The notes: generated by a model not told the origin, from the letters alone. A stretch of 64,000 bases of DNA from Allobosea sp. 117 (GCF_000702305.1 NZ_JNLC01000010.1:434001-498000), one strand, 5' to 3'. Positions 1 to 8,023 are shown, counted from the stretch's first letter. Numbers and translations: made by a program.

Positions 1-225
1 GCCGCCGCCCGCGATTTCGAGCGCGCCGACACCCGCGCCCAGGCGCAGAAGGCGCTCGACCAACTGAAGGCCGCCGGCATGGAAGTGACGGTGATGCCGG
101 AGGAGGAGGTCGCCAAGCTGCGCGAGAAGGCCGCGCCGGTGACCAAGACCGTGATCGAGAGCGTCGGCCAGCCGCTCTGGGATGAGGTTCAGGCCGGAAT
201 CAAGAAGGCCGGCGGCACCAACTGA
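1..225 (+). CDS. TRAP transporter substrate-binding protein DctP, C-terminal fragment
   Basis: The frame is open from the first base and ends in TGA at 223-225, so this is the 3' end of a gene that begins left of the window. The 74 visible residues form a charged helix (ARDFERADTRAQAQKALDQL), then a hydrophobic step (EVTVMPEEEVAKLREKAAPV), then a closing helix ending in KKAGGTN. This is the usual C-terminal helix arrangement of DctP-family periplasmic receptors, which deliver carboxylates to the TRAP membrane subunits. Only the tail is visible, so the substrate cannot be judged. If the family is right, dctQ and dctM lie outside the window, since none follows. A strong hairpin downstream suggests this is the last gene of its operon. 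Confidence 0.7.
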   Translation, partial: AAARDFERADTRAQAQKALDQLKAAGMEVTVMPEEEVAKLREKAAPVTKTVIESVGQPLWDEVQAGIKKAGGTN

Positions 226-286
226 CTGCCTTCAGGAGGCGGCCGCGAGGCCGCTTCCCACCAGGGGCCTCCCATAAAGTACCAGC

Positions 287-323
287 CCGCCACGGGAACC
301 CTTCCCGTGGCGGTGCGCGTTTT
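287..323 (+). terminator. Terminator-like hairpin after the TRAP receptor gene
   Basis: CCGCCACGGGAA (287-298) and TTCCCGTGGCGG (302-313) are perfect 12-bp arms around a 3-base loop. They are followed by GCGCG and then TTTT at 320-323. The hairpin lies 61 bp after the DctP stop. The T run is short and offset from the stem, so termination is likely but perhaps not fully factor-independent. Confidence 0.6.
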
Positions 324-660
324 GGGGCCTGGCCTCTCACGAACTGCGACCTGCGTGGCCGACGGTCCTTCCGCCGTTCTGGGTCCGGGCGGCTATGCGC
401 ACGCGGAAGCGGCGGATCGGGCACGTCGAGGTCCCCCCACCTGGCGTTCCGCGTCGGGCACGCGATGCGCCACCCCCGTTTTCCAACATATCGTTCAATC
501 CAGTAGGATGAGCCTGGCTCTGGGCGCCGGGCGGGGCCCATGGCGCCGTTGGCGCTGGCCCGCTGGCGCGCAGGGAGCCCGCTCGCGGCCCTTCGGCGCC
601 GTCTGCGCCGGCGTGTGGAAGGCAGCGCAGAGCCTTGGCGGCATCCCTACGAATTGTCTA
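324..660. other. Non-coding stretch, no recognisable gene
   Basis: About 340 bp of GC-rich DNA lie between the hairpin after the TRAP gene and the first IclR-type operator. Open frames exist on both strands, but none has a convincing ribosome site, a recognisable domain or typical codon use. The bases before 660 become AT-richer towards the operator-containing promoter region. It could hold a long leader or a dispersed intergenic element. I see no positive evidence for a gene. Confidence 0.5.
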
Positions 661-663
661 CTA

Positions 664-678
664 TCCCGCAATGTGGGC
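664..678. promoter_or_regulatory. Candidate IclR-type operator 1
   Basis: TCCCGCA-A-TGTGGGC is a 7+1+7 pseudo-palindrome of the same pattern as the sites at 741-755, 5781-5795 and 5881-5895. Extended by one base, ATCCCGCAATGTGGGC (663-678) is the exact reverse complement of 740-755. The pair lies upstream of the first tctC gene, centres 77 bp apart, and is probably bound by the IclR protein encoded at 3868-4719. Confidence 0.6.
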
Positions 679-740
679 AAATTGTTTCTCTGTACGCCGA
701 TATTGATGTGCGCCACGTAAAAAGGAATTCTACCTCGAAG

Positions 741-755
741 CCCACATTGCGGGAT
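741..755. promoter_or_regulatory. Candidate IclR-type operator 2
   Basis: CCCACATTGCGGGAT, read with G740, exactly repeats operator 1 in inverted orientation. A TTGACC hexamer, a possible -35 element, starts at 755 directly against the site, and tctC begins at 819. Occupancy here would interfere with a promoter at this position. A convincing -10 hexamer is not visible, so the promoter itself remains tentative. Confidence 0.6.
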
Positions 756-818
756 TGACCCTCCCGATTTTCTCGGCTACCGCTTTGTCCAACGAGACAA
801 ATAATGTGGGAGGTCAGA

Positions 819-1787
819 ATGCGCTTTCTCCGGATCTTCGCGGCCGGCTTGGCCACGGTGCTCGCTCCGCTAACCGCCATGGCGGGCTTTCCGGAGCGTC
901 CGCTCACCATCATCGTGCCGGCTGGCGCGGGCGGCGGTGGCGACACGACCACCCGATTCCTCGCGCGTGAGCTCGAGACCATCTTCAAGCAGCCGATCAC
1001 GATCATCAATCAGGGTCAGGGCGGCGGCGTCGTCGGGCTCACCTCGATCAAGAACGCCAAGCCCGACGGCTACACGGTCGGCCTGCTGTTTCCCTATGCC
1101 GGATACAAGTCGAGCGGCGCGGCGAGCTTCACGGTTGCCGATTTCACGCCGATCGCGAACTTCAACGGCGATTCCTCGGCCCTGCTGGTCGGGCAGAACT
1201 CGACGTTCAAGGACCTGAAGACGGCGCTCGACGCCATCAAGGCCGATCCTTCGAAGTTCAAGGTCCATTGCAGCGGCGGTTGCGGCAGCGTGTGGGACAT
1301 TCCGGTCGCCGGCATGATGCTCGACTATGGCATCGACGTCGCCAAGGTGAACTGGATCCCCGGCCAGGGCGCCGCCACCGGCCTCACCGAGCTCGCCGCG
1401 GGCGGCGTCGATTTCCAGACCGCCTCGCTGCCCGAGGCGGCGGCGCTGATGGGGGCGGGGCGCGTGCGTGCGCTCGGCGTCCTCAGCCCCGAGCCGGTGG
1501 CCGGCTTCGAGAGCGTTCCGACGACCAAGCAGGCGATCGGCGTCAGCATCGACGGCGGCACCTGGCGCGCGCTCGGCGGACCGGCCAACATGCCGGCCGA
1601 GGCGACCAAGGCCTGGGAGGCCGCCATGAGCCAGGCGGTGCAGAGCGCGGCCTTCCGCGAGGCGATGGCGAAGGCGAAGTTCGGCGTGAAGTGGCTCGAT
1701 ACGGCCGAGCTCACCGCGCTGATGAAGAAGCACGAGGTCGACACCGATCGCGTGATGAAGGCGCTCGGCCGCGCGGGCTCGAACTGA
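819..1787 (+). CDS. tctC: Tripartite tricarboxylate transporter receptor (TctC/Bug family)
   Basis: Periplasmic binding protein for a secondary TTT-type transporter. It captures a carboxylated solute and delivers it to the TctA/TctB membrane pair encoded directly after it. The start at 819 is preferred over ATG 804 because GGGAGG at 808-813 is correctly spaced, and the product then opens with MRFLRIFAAG and a Sec signal peptide ending near AMA|GF. Diagnostic Bug-family features are FPERPLTIIVPAGAGGGGD at the mature N-terminus, the YKSSG/PDGYTVG loop and the SWDIP-like VWDIP segment. Length, 322 aa, is normal. A second receptor of the same type lies at 5944-6963. The ligand is unknown; gene context suggests a sugar acid or related hydroxy-acid. 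Confidence 0.9.
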   Translation: MRFLRIFAAGLATVLAPLTAMAGFPERPLTIIVPAGAGGGGDTTTRFLARELETIFKQPITIINQGQGGGVVGLTSIKNAKPDGYTVGLLFPYAGYKSSGAASFTVADFTPIANFNGDSSALLVGQNSTFKDLKTALDAIKADPSKFKVHCSGGCGSVWDIPVAGMMLDYGIDVAKVNWIPGQGAATGLTELAAGGVDFQTASLPEAAALMGAGRVRALGVLSPEPVAGFESVPTTKQAIGVSIDGGTWRALGGPANMPAEATKAWEAAMSQAVQSAAFREAMAKAKFGVKWLDTAELTALMKKHEVDTDRVMKALGRAGSN

Positions 1788-1845
1788 CCCCTCGCGCATC
1801 AAGAAGGGCGGCGGGCTCATGCTGTCCGCCGCCGGTGGAGGAACC

Positions 1846-2328
1846 ATGAAGGTCCAGGACACCATCACCGGCGGCGTCTTCGCGCTGCTCGGCGTGTTCA
1901 TGCTCGTCTATGCGGCGAGCCTGCAGGCTCCGCGTCATCTCGCTTACGGCGCCGGCTTCTTTCCTTCGCTTATCGGCGGCGGGCTCGTGCTGGTCGGTGC
2001 GGCCATTGCCTGGCAGGGCGTGCGGGCCGGCCGAGGCGGGCCGCTGATCGAGCTTCCTGAGGTGCTCGCGGCCAATGCCTGGCTGCGTTTCGCGGCGATC
2101 CCGGCGGCGATCCTCTTCTATCTGCTCGCGGCGGATCTGCTCGGTTTCCTGCTGACCTCCACGATCATCCTCGCCTTCCTGTTCGCCGTGGCGGGCCTGT
2201 CGTTGCGGATCGGTATTCCGGTCGCGATCGCGGTGGCGGTCGTGTTCACCGCCTTCTTCGCCTCGATCCTCCATATGCCCCTGCCCTGGGGGCCCCTGCG
2301 CGACGTTTCGGGGTGGCTGATATGGTGA
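1846..2328 (+). CDS. tctB: Tripartite tricarboxylate transporter small membrane subunit TctB
   Basis: The small, poorly conserved membrane subunit of the TTT transporter, 160 aa. The start at 1846 follows GGAGG at a good distance and gives MKVQDTITGGVFALLG, the typical opening helix. Four hydrophobic segments are visible at roughly residues 8-26, 37-55, 80-110 and 120-145, as expected for TctB. The gene follows tctC by 58 bp and its end overlaps the start of tctA, so the three are almost certainly co-transcribed and co-translated. Confidence 0.9.
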   Translation: MKVQDTITGGVFALLGVFMLVYAASLQAPRHLAYGAGFFPSLIGGGLVLVGAAIAWQGVRAGRGGPLIELPEVLAANAWLRFAAIPAAILFYLLAADLLGFLLTSTIILAFLFAVAGLSLRIGIPVAIAVAVVFTAFFASILHMPLPWGPLRDVSGWLIW

Positions 2329-3839
2329 CCATGTCCAGCGTTTTTTCCCTGCTCGCCGATGGCCAGCTCTGGCTGGTGCTGCTGGCCTCCGCCGTGTTCG
2401 GGCTGTTCATGGGAGCCATCCCGGGGCTGACCGCGCTGATGGCGACGGCGCTGATGGTGCCGATCGTGATGTTCATGGAGCCGGTGCCGGCGATCGGCGC
2501 GATCATCACGGCGTCCGCCATGGCGATCTTCGCCGGCGATATTCCGGGTGCGCTCATGCGCATGCCCGGCACGCCCGCCTCGGCCGCCTATACCGACGAC
2601 GCCTATTCGCTGACCATGGCCGGCAAGGCGGGCCTGTCGCTCGGCGCCGGCCTGTTCTCCTCGGTCATCGGCGGACTGCTCAGCGCCGTGGTGCTGACAT
2701 TCGCTGCCCCCTCGCTCGCCGAGATCGCGCTGCACTTCTCCAGCGTCGAATATTTCTGGCTGGGCGTGCTCGGCATTTCCTGCGCCATCGTGATCGGCGG
2801 CTCGTCCATCCTGAAGGGCCTCGCCTCGCTGCTCTTCGGGCTCGCCCTCGCCATGATCGGCATGGACCCGATCGGCGGCACGCCGCGCTTCACCTTCGGC
2901 CTGCCCGACCTGCTCGGCGGGCTCGGCCTCATCCCGATGCTGATCGGCCTGTTCGCCATTTCCGAACTGCTGCGCGGCGCCTTCTTCCCCATCTCGACAT
3001 CGGCGAAGCGGCCGGCGCTGGGGCAGATCTTCACCGGCATGGGCACGACGCTCTGGAACCACCGTTGGGGCCTCCTGCGCGGCAGCGGCATCGGCACGCT
3101 GATCGGCGCGCTGCCCGGCGCCGGCGCCGACGTGGCGGCCTGGGTCTCCTATGCCGCCGAGCGTCGCGTGCAGATGCGCCGGTCGCAGCACGACAAGGAG
3201 TTCGAGAAGGTCGAGCGCATCATGTCGTCCGGCGCGGCGAACAACGCGGCGCTCGGCGGCGCCTATATCCCGGCGACGGTGTTCGGCATTCCGGGCGATG
3301 CCATCACCGCCATCGTGATCAGCGTGATGTTCCTGAAAGGGGTCAATCCCGGCCCGACCATCTTCATCAACAATCCGGGCGTGATCTACGCGATCTTCAG
3401 CATGTTCTTCATCGCCAACCTGCTGATGATCCCGCTCGGCGTGCTCTGCATCCGCGCCTATGGGGCGATCCTGCGCGTGCCGGCCGTCTATATCTCGCCG
3501 GTGATCCTGCTGTTCTGCATCGTCGGCGCCTTCTCGGCCGACAACGTCATGTTCGGCGTCGTCATCATGCTGGTCTTCGGCCTGATCGGCTACCTGATGG
3601 AATCCAACGAGATTCCGCTGGCGCCGGCGATCCTCGGGCTGATCCTCGGTCCGATGCTGGAGCAGAACTTCATGACGACCATGATGAAGGGCAATGGCAG
3701 CGTCATCGCCTTCTTCGACCGCCCCATCGGCGGAACGCTCGGCGTGATCACCATCGGCGCCTGGGTGCTGGTCGCGGTGCTGCGGCTGGTGCGCGGCGGC
3801 CGGCGCGACGACGAAGCGCTGTCCGCGCCGCATGCCTGA
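2322..3839 (+). CDS. tctA: Tripartite tricarboxylate transporter large membrane subunit TctA
   Basis: The large permease subunit of the TTT system, 505 aa, which performs cation-coupled uptake of the solute presented by TctC. It has about twelve hydrophobic helices. TctA hallmarks are the N-terminal FMGAIPGLTALMA segment and the central repeat-like GTLIGALPGAGADVAAWVSY, with a following GVFGIPGD-type loop (TVFGIPGDAITA). ATG 2322 overlaps the tctB stop. GTG 2313 and ATG 2331 are alternative starts. Because only one TctAB pair is present, both receptors in this locus may feed the same channel. Confidence 0.92.
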   Translation: MVTMSSVFSLLADGQLWLVLLASAVFGLFMGAIPGLTALMATALMVPIVMFMEPVPAIGAIITASAMAIFAGDIPGALMRMPGTPASAAYTDDAYSLTMAGKAGLSLGAGLFSSVIGGLLSAVVLTFAAPSLAEIALHFSSVEYFWLGVLGISCAIVIGGSSILKGLASLLFGLALAMIGMDPIGGTPRFTFGLPDLLGGLGLIPMLIGLFAISELLRGAFFPISTSAKRPALGQIFTGMGTTLWNHRWGLLRGSGIGTLIGALPGAGADVAAWVSYAAERRVQMRRSQHDKEFEKVERIMSSGAANNAALGGAYIPATVFGIPGDAITAIVISVMFLKGVNPGPTIFINNPGVIYAIFSMFFIANLLMIPLGVLCIRAYGAILRVPAVYISPVILLFCIVGAFSADNVMFGVVIMLVFGLIGYLMESNEIPLAPAILGLILGPMLEQNFMTTMMKGNGSVIAFFDRPIGGTLGVITIGAWVLVAVLRLVRGGRRDDEALSAPHA

Positions 3840-3867
3840 TCCGACGGCGTTGCCGGAAGCTTGAGCG

Positions 3868-4719
3868 TCAGATGGCCGGTGCCGGCGTGCGTGTGGACCG
3901 CGCCCGGCGCCGGGGCTTCTCCTCCGCGTCGTCCCGCCGCCAGCCGAGCCGCCAGGAGATGGAATCGGCATGGTTGACGACGATCGGTGCGAGCTCCTCC
4001 AGCCGTTCGGGCGGCATCCGGCCGGCCGGACCGGTGCAGCTCATGGCGGCGAAGACCTTGCCGCTGCTGTCGCGGATGGGGGCGGCGACGCAGTTGCGGT
4101 CGATCTCGATCTCGCCGCGGTCGAAGGCATAGCCCCGTTCGCGGATCGTCGCGAGTTCGGCCCGCAGGCGGTCCGGATCGGTGATGGTGTTGCGCGTATA
4201 GGCGCTCAGCCCTAGGGCGATCACCCGCTCGATCACGATAGGCGGCTGGAACGCCAGCGCCGCCTTGCCGACGCCGGTGCAGTGGCAGGGCGAGGCTTCC
4301 ATGGTGATGGTCGCGTTGTTCTCGCCGCTGCGCCCGCCGGTCGAGCGCTCGACGAACACCATGCGCAGCCCGTCGAACACGCACAGATGCACGGATTCGC
4401 GCGTCGCCGCCGTCAGCGCGTCGATGAAGGGCGGCGCCTCGCGGTGCAGGTCCATGTTGTTGAGGACGATGGAGCCGAGCTCGAACAGCTTGATGCCGAG
4501 CCGGTATTCGTCGCGCGAGCGGTCCTGCTCGAGGAAGCCGATCTCCTTGAGCGCCATGATGAGGCGGTGCGCGGTGCTGCGCGGCAGGTCGGTGCGGCGT
4601 GCGATCTCTCCGACCGAGAGCCGCTTGTCGACGCTGGAAAAGCATTCCAGCACGGCGAGCAGCTTGCCGGCGGATTTGACGTTCTTGGTTTCCAAGACAG
4701 TGTCCGTCTTTGCGCGCAT
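3868..4719 (-). CDS. IclR-family transcriptional regulator
   Basis: A DNA-binding regulator, 283 aa, with an N-terminal winged helix (LSVGEIARRTDLPRSTAHRL) and a C-terminal IclR effector-binding domain containing the family motif around SPCHCTGVGKAALAF. The start at 4719 (MRAKTDTV) is chosen because the upstream in-frame residues look non-coding and the result matches usual family length. It lies between the TctCBA operon and a DapA-family gene. Four matching pseudo-palindromes flank those genes, so it is the obvious candidate for their repressor or inducer-responsive regulator. A terminator separates it from the DapA-like gene upstream, implying its own promoter. The C-terminus ends in an Arg-rich tail of uncertain role. 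Confidence 0.9.
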   Translation of the reverse strand: MRAKTDTVLETKNVKSAGKLLAVLECFSSVDKRLSVGEIARRTDLPRSTAHRLIMALKEIGFLEQDRSRDEYRLGIKLFELGSIVLNNMDLHREAPPFIDALTAATRESVHLCVFDGLRMVFVERSTGGRSGENNATITMEASPCHCTGVGKAALAFQPPIVIERVIALGLSAYTRNTITDPDRLRAELATIRERGYAFDRGEIEIDRNCVAAPIRDSSGKVFAAMSCTGPAGRMPPERLEELAPIVVNHADSISWRLGWRRDDAEEKPRRRARSTRTPAPAI

Positions 4720-4789
4720 CCCGTCCGCGCGACATGCGCCGACTATAGGAAGTCGCCCCGCCCCGCGTAAACCCTTGCCGCCCATGACG

Positions 4790-4822
4790 CAAAAAGGCGG
4801 CTCGCGCATGGCGGCCGCCTTT
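4790..4822 (-). terminator. Rho-independent terminator after the DapA-like gene
   Basis: On the minus strand AAAGGCGGC and GCCGCCTTT (plus-strand 4814-4822 and 4793-4801) make a 9-bp stem around a 12-base loop. The stem runs into TTTTTG, the complement of the A run at 4791-4795. It lies 19 bp after the stop of the gene at 4841-5755, in the correct orientation. Confidence 0.75.
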
Positions 4823-4840
4823 CTGCGGGGGGCGTGGCGC

Positions 4841-5755
4841 CTACTCGGCTGCGGTGCGCAGGCCTTCGGTGTCGAACTTCAGGACGCCCGGCAGGGCTGC
4901 CTCGATCCGCGCCTTCTGCTCAGCCGAGGGGGCGGGCATCGGCATGCGCGGCAGGCCGCCGTCGCAGCCCTGCAGCGTCAGCGCATATTTCACGCAGGCC
5001 GGCAGGTTGTCGTTGTTGATCGTGTTCCAGAAGGTCAGCAGGGCGCGGTGGATCTCCAGCCCGCGGGCATGGTCGCCGGCCTGGACCGCGTTCCACAGAT
5101 TGACGGTCACGCCGGGCACGGCCGCCGGGTTGGCGGCGATGGTGCCGTGCGCGCCGAGCGCGAAGGAGGGGTAGAGCAGGGCGTCGACCGCGGTCAGCAC
5201 GATCTTGCCGGGGAGCTTGGCGTTGAGCAGGTCCGCCATGAGCTTGAGATCGCCCGCGCTCTGCTTGACGCCGACGACCCCGTCGATCCCCTTCATGATG
5301 CGCACCAGCAGCGCCGGGGAGAGATAGTTCCAGGGCACGACGTTGTAGATGATGATCGGCACGTCGGTCGCCGCCGCCAGCGCCTCGAAATGCGCGTAGG
5401 TCGCATCCTCAGTCGGTTTGAAGACGTAGTGCACCGGCGTGATCTGCAGGCCGGCCAGCGGCAGGTGGGCGAGCGCGCGCACCTTGGCGATGGCTTCGCG
5501 GGTGGAATTGACGATGACGCCGGCGACGACCGGCACCTTGCCCGCGGCTTCCTCGCAGCCGATCTCGTTCAGCCGGACCAGTTCCTCGGTCGTGTAGGTG
5601 TGACCCTCGCCGGTGCTGCCGCCGATGCACAGGCCGTGCACGCCCTTCGACAGCATGAACCGTACCACGCCGCGGAAGGCCGCCTCGTCGATCTCCCCGT
5701 CGGCGCGGAACGGTGTCGGAATGGGCGGGATGATACCTGTCAATTGCGTGCCCAT
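4841..5755 (-). CDS. DapA/N-acetylneuraminate-lyase family Schiff-base aldolase or dehydratase
   Basis: A TIM-barrel class I lyase of 304 aa. The family's key features are present: GGSTGE at 45-50 for carboxylate binding, Tyr137 in IIIYNVV, and the Schiff-base Lys164 in GVKQSAGD. Enzymes of this superfamily either cleave or dehydrate 2-oxo acids. A biosynthetic dihydrodipicolinate synthase role is unlikely, because the gene sits among tricarboxylate-type transporters and DHA-type kinase subunits under an apparent IclR operator. A catabolic role on an imported sugar acid, perhaps releasing pyruvate and a hydroxy-aldehyde or ketose, fits better. Its own promoter, with a perfect operator over the start site, lies at 5781-5825. 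Confidence 0.85.
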   Translation of the reverse strand: MGTQLTGIIPPIPTPFRADGEIDEAAFRGVVRFMLSKGVHGLCIGGSTGEGHTYTTEELVRLNEIGCEEAAGKVPVVAGVIVNSTREAIAKVRALAHLPLAGLQITPVHYVFKPTEDATYAHFEALAAATDVPIIIYNVVPWNYLSPALLVRIMKGIDGVVGVKQSAGDLKLMADLLNAKLPGKIVLTAVDALLYPSFALGAHGTIAANPAAVPGVTVNLWNAVQAGDHARGLEIHRALLTFWNTINNDNLPACVKYALTLQGCDGGLPRMPMPAPSAEQKARIEAALPGVLKFDTEGLRTAAE

Positions 5756-5780
5756 GCGGATGTCCTCCCTTATGCATGAA

Positions 5781-5795
5781 TCCCGTATTACGGGA
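5781..5795. promoter_or_regulatory. Candidate IclR-type operator 3 (perfect palindrome)
   Basis: TCCCGTA-T-TACGGGA is a perfect 7+1+7 palindrome, the best copy of the motif shared with 664-678, 741-755 and 5881-5895. It abuts the -10 element of the predicted minus-strand promoter at 5796-5825, so it would cover the transcription start of the DapA-like gene. That position is typical for repression. Confidence 0.7.
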
Positions 5796-5825
5796 ATGTA
5801 AGCGGGATCGGAAAATCTTTGTCAA
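5796..5825 (-). promoter_or_regulatory. Promoter of the DapA-like gene
   Basis: On the minus strand a perfect TTGACA (complement of 5820-5825) is followed after 18 bp by TTACAT (complement of 5796-5801). The start codon of the gene at 4841-5755 lies about 40 bp further on, preceded by GGGAGGA. It is sigma-70-like by sequence. The operator at 5781-5795 lies immediately downstream of the -10 element. Confidence 0.6.
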
Positions 5826-5870
5826 GAATGGATGCAATTCATTTTTACCGGATCTCGCCTCACGTCCTGA

Positions 5871-5895
5871 TTGACATAAATCCCACAATACGGAA
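5871..5895 (+). promoter_or_regulatory. TTGACA element with candidate IclR-type operator 4, upstream of the second tctC
   Basis: TTGACA at 5871-5876 is followed by TCCCACA-A-TACGGAA at 5881-5895, a degenerate copy of the operator motif. If the hexamer is the -35 element of the plus-strand promoter, the operator fills the spacer and would block polymerase. A clear -10 hexamer is not visible. The second tctC starts at 5944. Operators 3 and 4 are centred 100 bp apart in this divergent region. Confidence 0.55.
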
Positions 5896-5943
5896 TTTGT
5901 TGATCCCAAGCGTCGATGCAGGCGCACATTGGGAGGTCTGGCG

Positions 5944-6963
5944 ATGGATACCAGCAGGTGGTCGGGTCGACGTGATGTGAATGCGAGAGCCTGCCGGCTC
6001 CGCAACGCCGCCCTTGCGGCGGTGATGCTTGCCATCGGTGCATTCGCGCCGGCCGGCGCCCGGGCGGAGTGGCCTGAGCGGCCGGTGACGCTGATCGTCA
6101 TCGCGGGAGCGGGCGGAGGCAGCGATTTCACCATGCGCCTGCTCGCGCGCGAGCTCGAATCCGGGCTGAAGCAGCCCTTCACCGTGGTGAACCAGCCGCA
6201 GGCGTCGGGCGTGGTCGGCATGACCAATTACACGCGTGCCGCACCGGACGGCTACACGCTCGGCCAGATCGCCCCCTTCGCGCAGTACCGGCTCTCCGGG
6301 CAGGCGAATTTCGCCCCGGCGAGCTTCACGCCCATCGCCCAGTTCAACGCCGATCCGGCGGCGATCCATGTGGGCCGGGATTCGCCGCTGAAGTCGGTCG
6401 GCGACGTGATCGCGAAGCTGAAGCAGGATCCGGCCAGCCTGAAGATCTCCTGCGGCGGCACCTGCAACGCGAGCTGGGACATTCCCTTTCTCTCGCTGCT
6501 GATCGACCAGGGCGTCGACGTGGCCAAGGTCAATCTCATTCCCGCCCAGGGTTCCGCCGCCGGCCTGCAGGAACTCGCCTCCGGCGGCGTCGACATCGTG
6601 CTGTGCTCGCTGCCGGAGACCGACGCGCTCGCCTCCGCCGGCAAGGTGCGCTCGATCGGCGTGATGAGCGAGAAGCGTCTCGATCGCTATCCGGGTGTCG
6701 CGACCATCGGCGAGCAGATCGGCAAGGCCTATGTCGGCGGCACATGGCGCGGCATCGCCGGGCCGCCGGGCATCGATCCGCAGGTCGCCGCCCGGATAGA
6801 GGCGGCGGTGAAGCGGGCCTTCGACAGCGAGGCCTTCCAGAAGGGCATGAAGGAGCGCGGCTTCGGCGCCGTGTGGCGCGGCCGGGAGGAACTGGCGGCC
6901 TTCATGGTCGAGCACGACGCGATGACCACGCGGGTCATGCAGGCGGTCGCGCCCAAGAACTGA
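5944..6963 (+). CDS. Second TTT transporter receptor (TctC/Bug family)
   Basis: A 339-aa periplasmic receptor clearly paralogous to the protein at 819-1787. Both share the WPERPVTLIVIAGAGGG-type opening, the CGGTCNASWDIPF segment and the KVNLIPAQG / ELASGGVD stretch. ATG 5944 follows GGGAGG at 5931-5936. A long Sec signal peptide ends near ARA|EW. No second tctA or tctB is present, so it probably uses the TctAB pair at 1846-3839 or works with membrane subunits elsewhere. It is divergent from the DapA-like gene and followed closely by dhaK, which suggests uptake and catabolism of one compound class. Confidence 0.88.
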   Translation: MDTSRWSGRRDVNARACRLRNAALAAVMLAIGAFAPAGARAEWPERPVTLIVIAGAGGGSDFTMRLLARELESGLKQPFTVVNQPQASGVVGMTNYTRAAPDGYTLGQIAPFAQYRLSGQANFAPASFTPIAQFNADPAAIHVGRDSPLKSVGDVIAKLKQDPASLKISCGGTCNASWDIPFLSLLIDQGVDVAKVNLIPAQGSAAGLQELASGGVDIVLCSLPETDALASAGKVRSIGVMSEKRLDRYPGVATIGEQIGKAYVGGTWRGIAGPPGIDPQVAARIEAAVKRAFDSEAFQKGMKERGFGAVWRGREELAAFMVEHDAMTTRVMQAVAPKN

Positions 6964-7024
6964 TCCCAGACATCAATCGCCGCGCGAGGGCGCACGCCCT
7001 TCCGACCATCGCACAGGAATGCCC

Positions 7025-8023
7025 ATGAAGAAGTTCATGAACCGGCCGGCGGACTATGTCGACGAGATGCTCGACGGTCTGGTGGCGGCCCATCCGTCGC
7101 TGGAGCGCTGCGGCGCCTCGCGGCGCGTCATCCGCCGGGCCGGCGGCGCGCGGCCGGGCAAGGTCGGCATCGCGTCGGGCGGCGGCTCGGGGCACCTGCC
7201 GCTGTTCACCGGCTATGTCGGGCACGGCCTGCTGGACAGTTGCTCCATCGGCAACGTCTTCGAGGGGCCGAATCTCGAAAGCTGCATGGAGGCGATCCAG
7301 TTCGCCGACGGCGGCCGCGGCGTCCTCTGCCTCTATGGCAATTACGGCGGCGACCGTATGAATTTCGACATGGCCGGCGAGATGCTGGAGGCCGAGGGCA
7401 TCGTCACCCGTACCGTGCTGGGCACGGACGACATCGCAAGTGCGGGCCCCGACGAGGCGGCCAAGCGGCGCGGCGTCGCGGGGCTGATCCTCGCCTACAA
7501 GACCGCCGGCGCCGCCGCCGAGGCGGGTGCCGACCTCGACGACGTCACCCGCATCGCCGCGAAGACGGTCGCGGCGACGCGCACCATCGGCGTCGCACTC
7601 GCCCCCTGCCAGGTGCCGACGGCCTCCGCGCCGACCTTCTCGCTCGGTCCCGACGAGATCGAGATGGGCATGGGCATCCATGGCGAGCCGGGCATCTGGC
7701 GGGATCGGCTCAAGCCGGCCGACGCGCTCGTCGACGAGATGCTGGAGCGCCTGATCGCGGATGCGCCGGCCGGGGCATCGGACCGCGTCGTGGTGCTGGT
7801 CAACGGCCTCGGCGCCACACCGCTCGAGGAGCTCTTCATCCTCTATCGCCGGGTGGCGAGCGGGCTCGGCGAGCGCGGAATCTCGGTCGCCCGGCCGCTC
7901 GTCGGCGCCTTCGTCACATCGATGGAGATGGCTGGCGCGTCGATCAGCCTGTGCTTCGTTGATGACGAGCTCGAACGGCTGATCGGCGCCCCGGCGAGCT
8001 GCCCGTTCTGGATCGTCCCATGA
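7025..8023 (+). CDS. dhaK: Dihydroxyacetone kinase-type subunit DhaK
   Basis: Substrate-binding subunit of a DHA-type kinase, 332 aa. ATG 7025 is chosen over ATG 7019 because the AGGA at 7014-7017 is then well placed. Conserved elements are GGGSGH (52-57), Asp110 in NYGGDRMNF, and His219 in GIHGEPG, which in this family forms a hemiaminal bond with the ketose. The usual NYTGD is NYGGD here. It overlaps dhaL by 4 bp. The true substrate may be dihydroxyacetone or a related ketose such as erythrulose, since relatives with that activity exist. No DhaM phosphoryl-transfer subunit is encoded nearby. Confidence 0.88.
   Translation: MKKFMNRPADYVDEMLDGLVAAHPSLERCGASRRVIRRAGGARPGKVGIASGGGSGHLPLFTGYVGHGLLDSCSIGNVFEGPNLESCMEAIQFADGGRGVLCLYGNYGGDRMNFDMAGEMLEAEGIVTRTVLGTDDIASAGPDEAAKRRGVAGLILAYKTAGAAAEAGADLDDVTRIAAKTVAATRTIGVALAPCQVPTASAPTFSLGPDEIEMGMGIHGEPGIWRDRLKPADALVDEMLERLIADAPAGASDRVVVLVNGLGATPLEELFILYRRVASGLGERGISVARPLVGAFVTSMEMAGASISLCFVDDELERLIGAPASCPFWIVP

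Noticed and set aside
2118-3971. Very long open frame on the minus strand opposite tctA (over 600 codons)
   Set aside because: It is antisense to a clear TctA gene, is packed with Arg, His, Asp and Gly, and has no recognisable domain. High-GC genomes give such shadow frames.
4841-5755. Biosynthetic dihydrodipicolinate synthase (dapA)
   Set aside because: The catalytic residues fit the family, but the transport and kinase context and the IclR-type operator indicate a catabolic relative.
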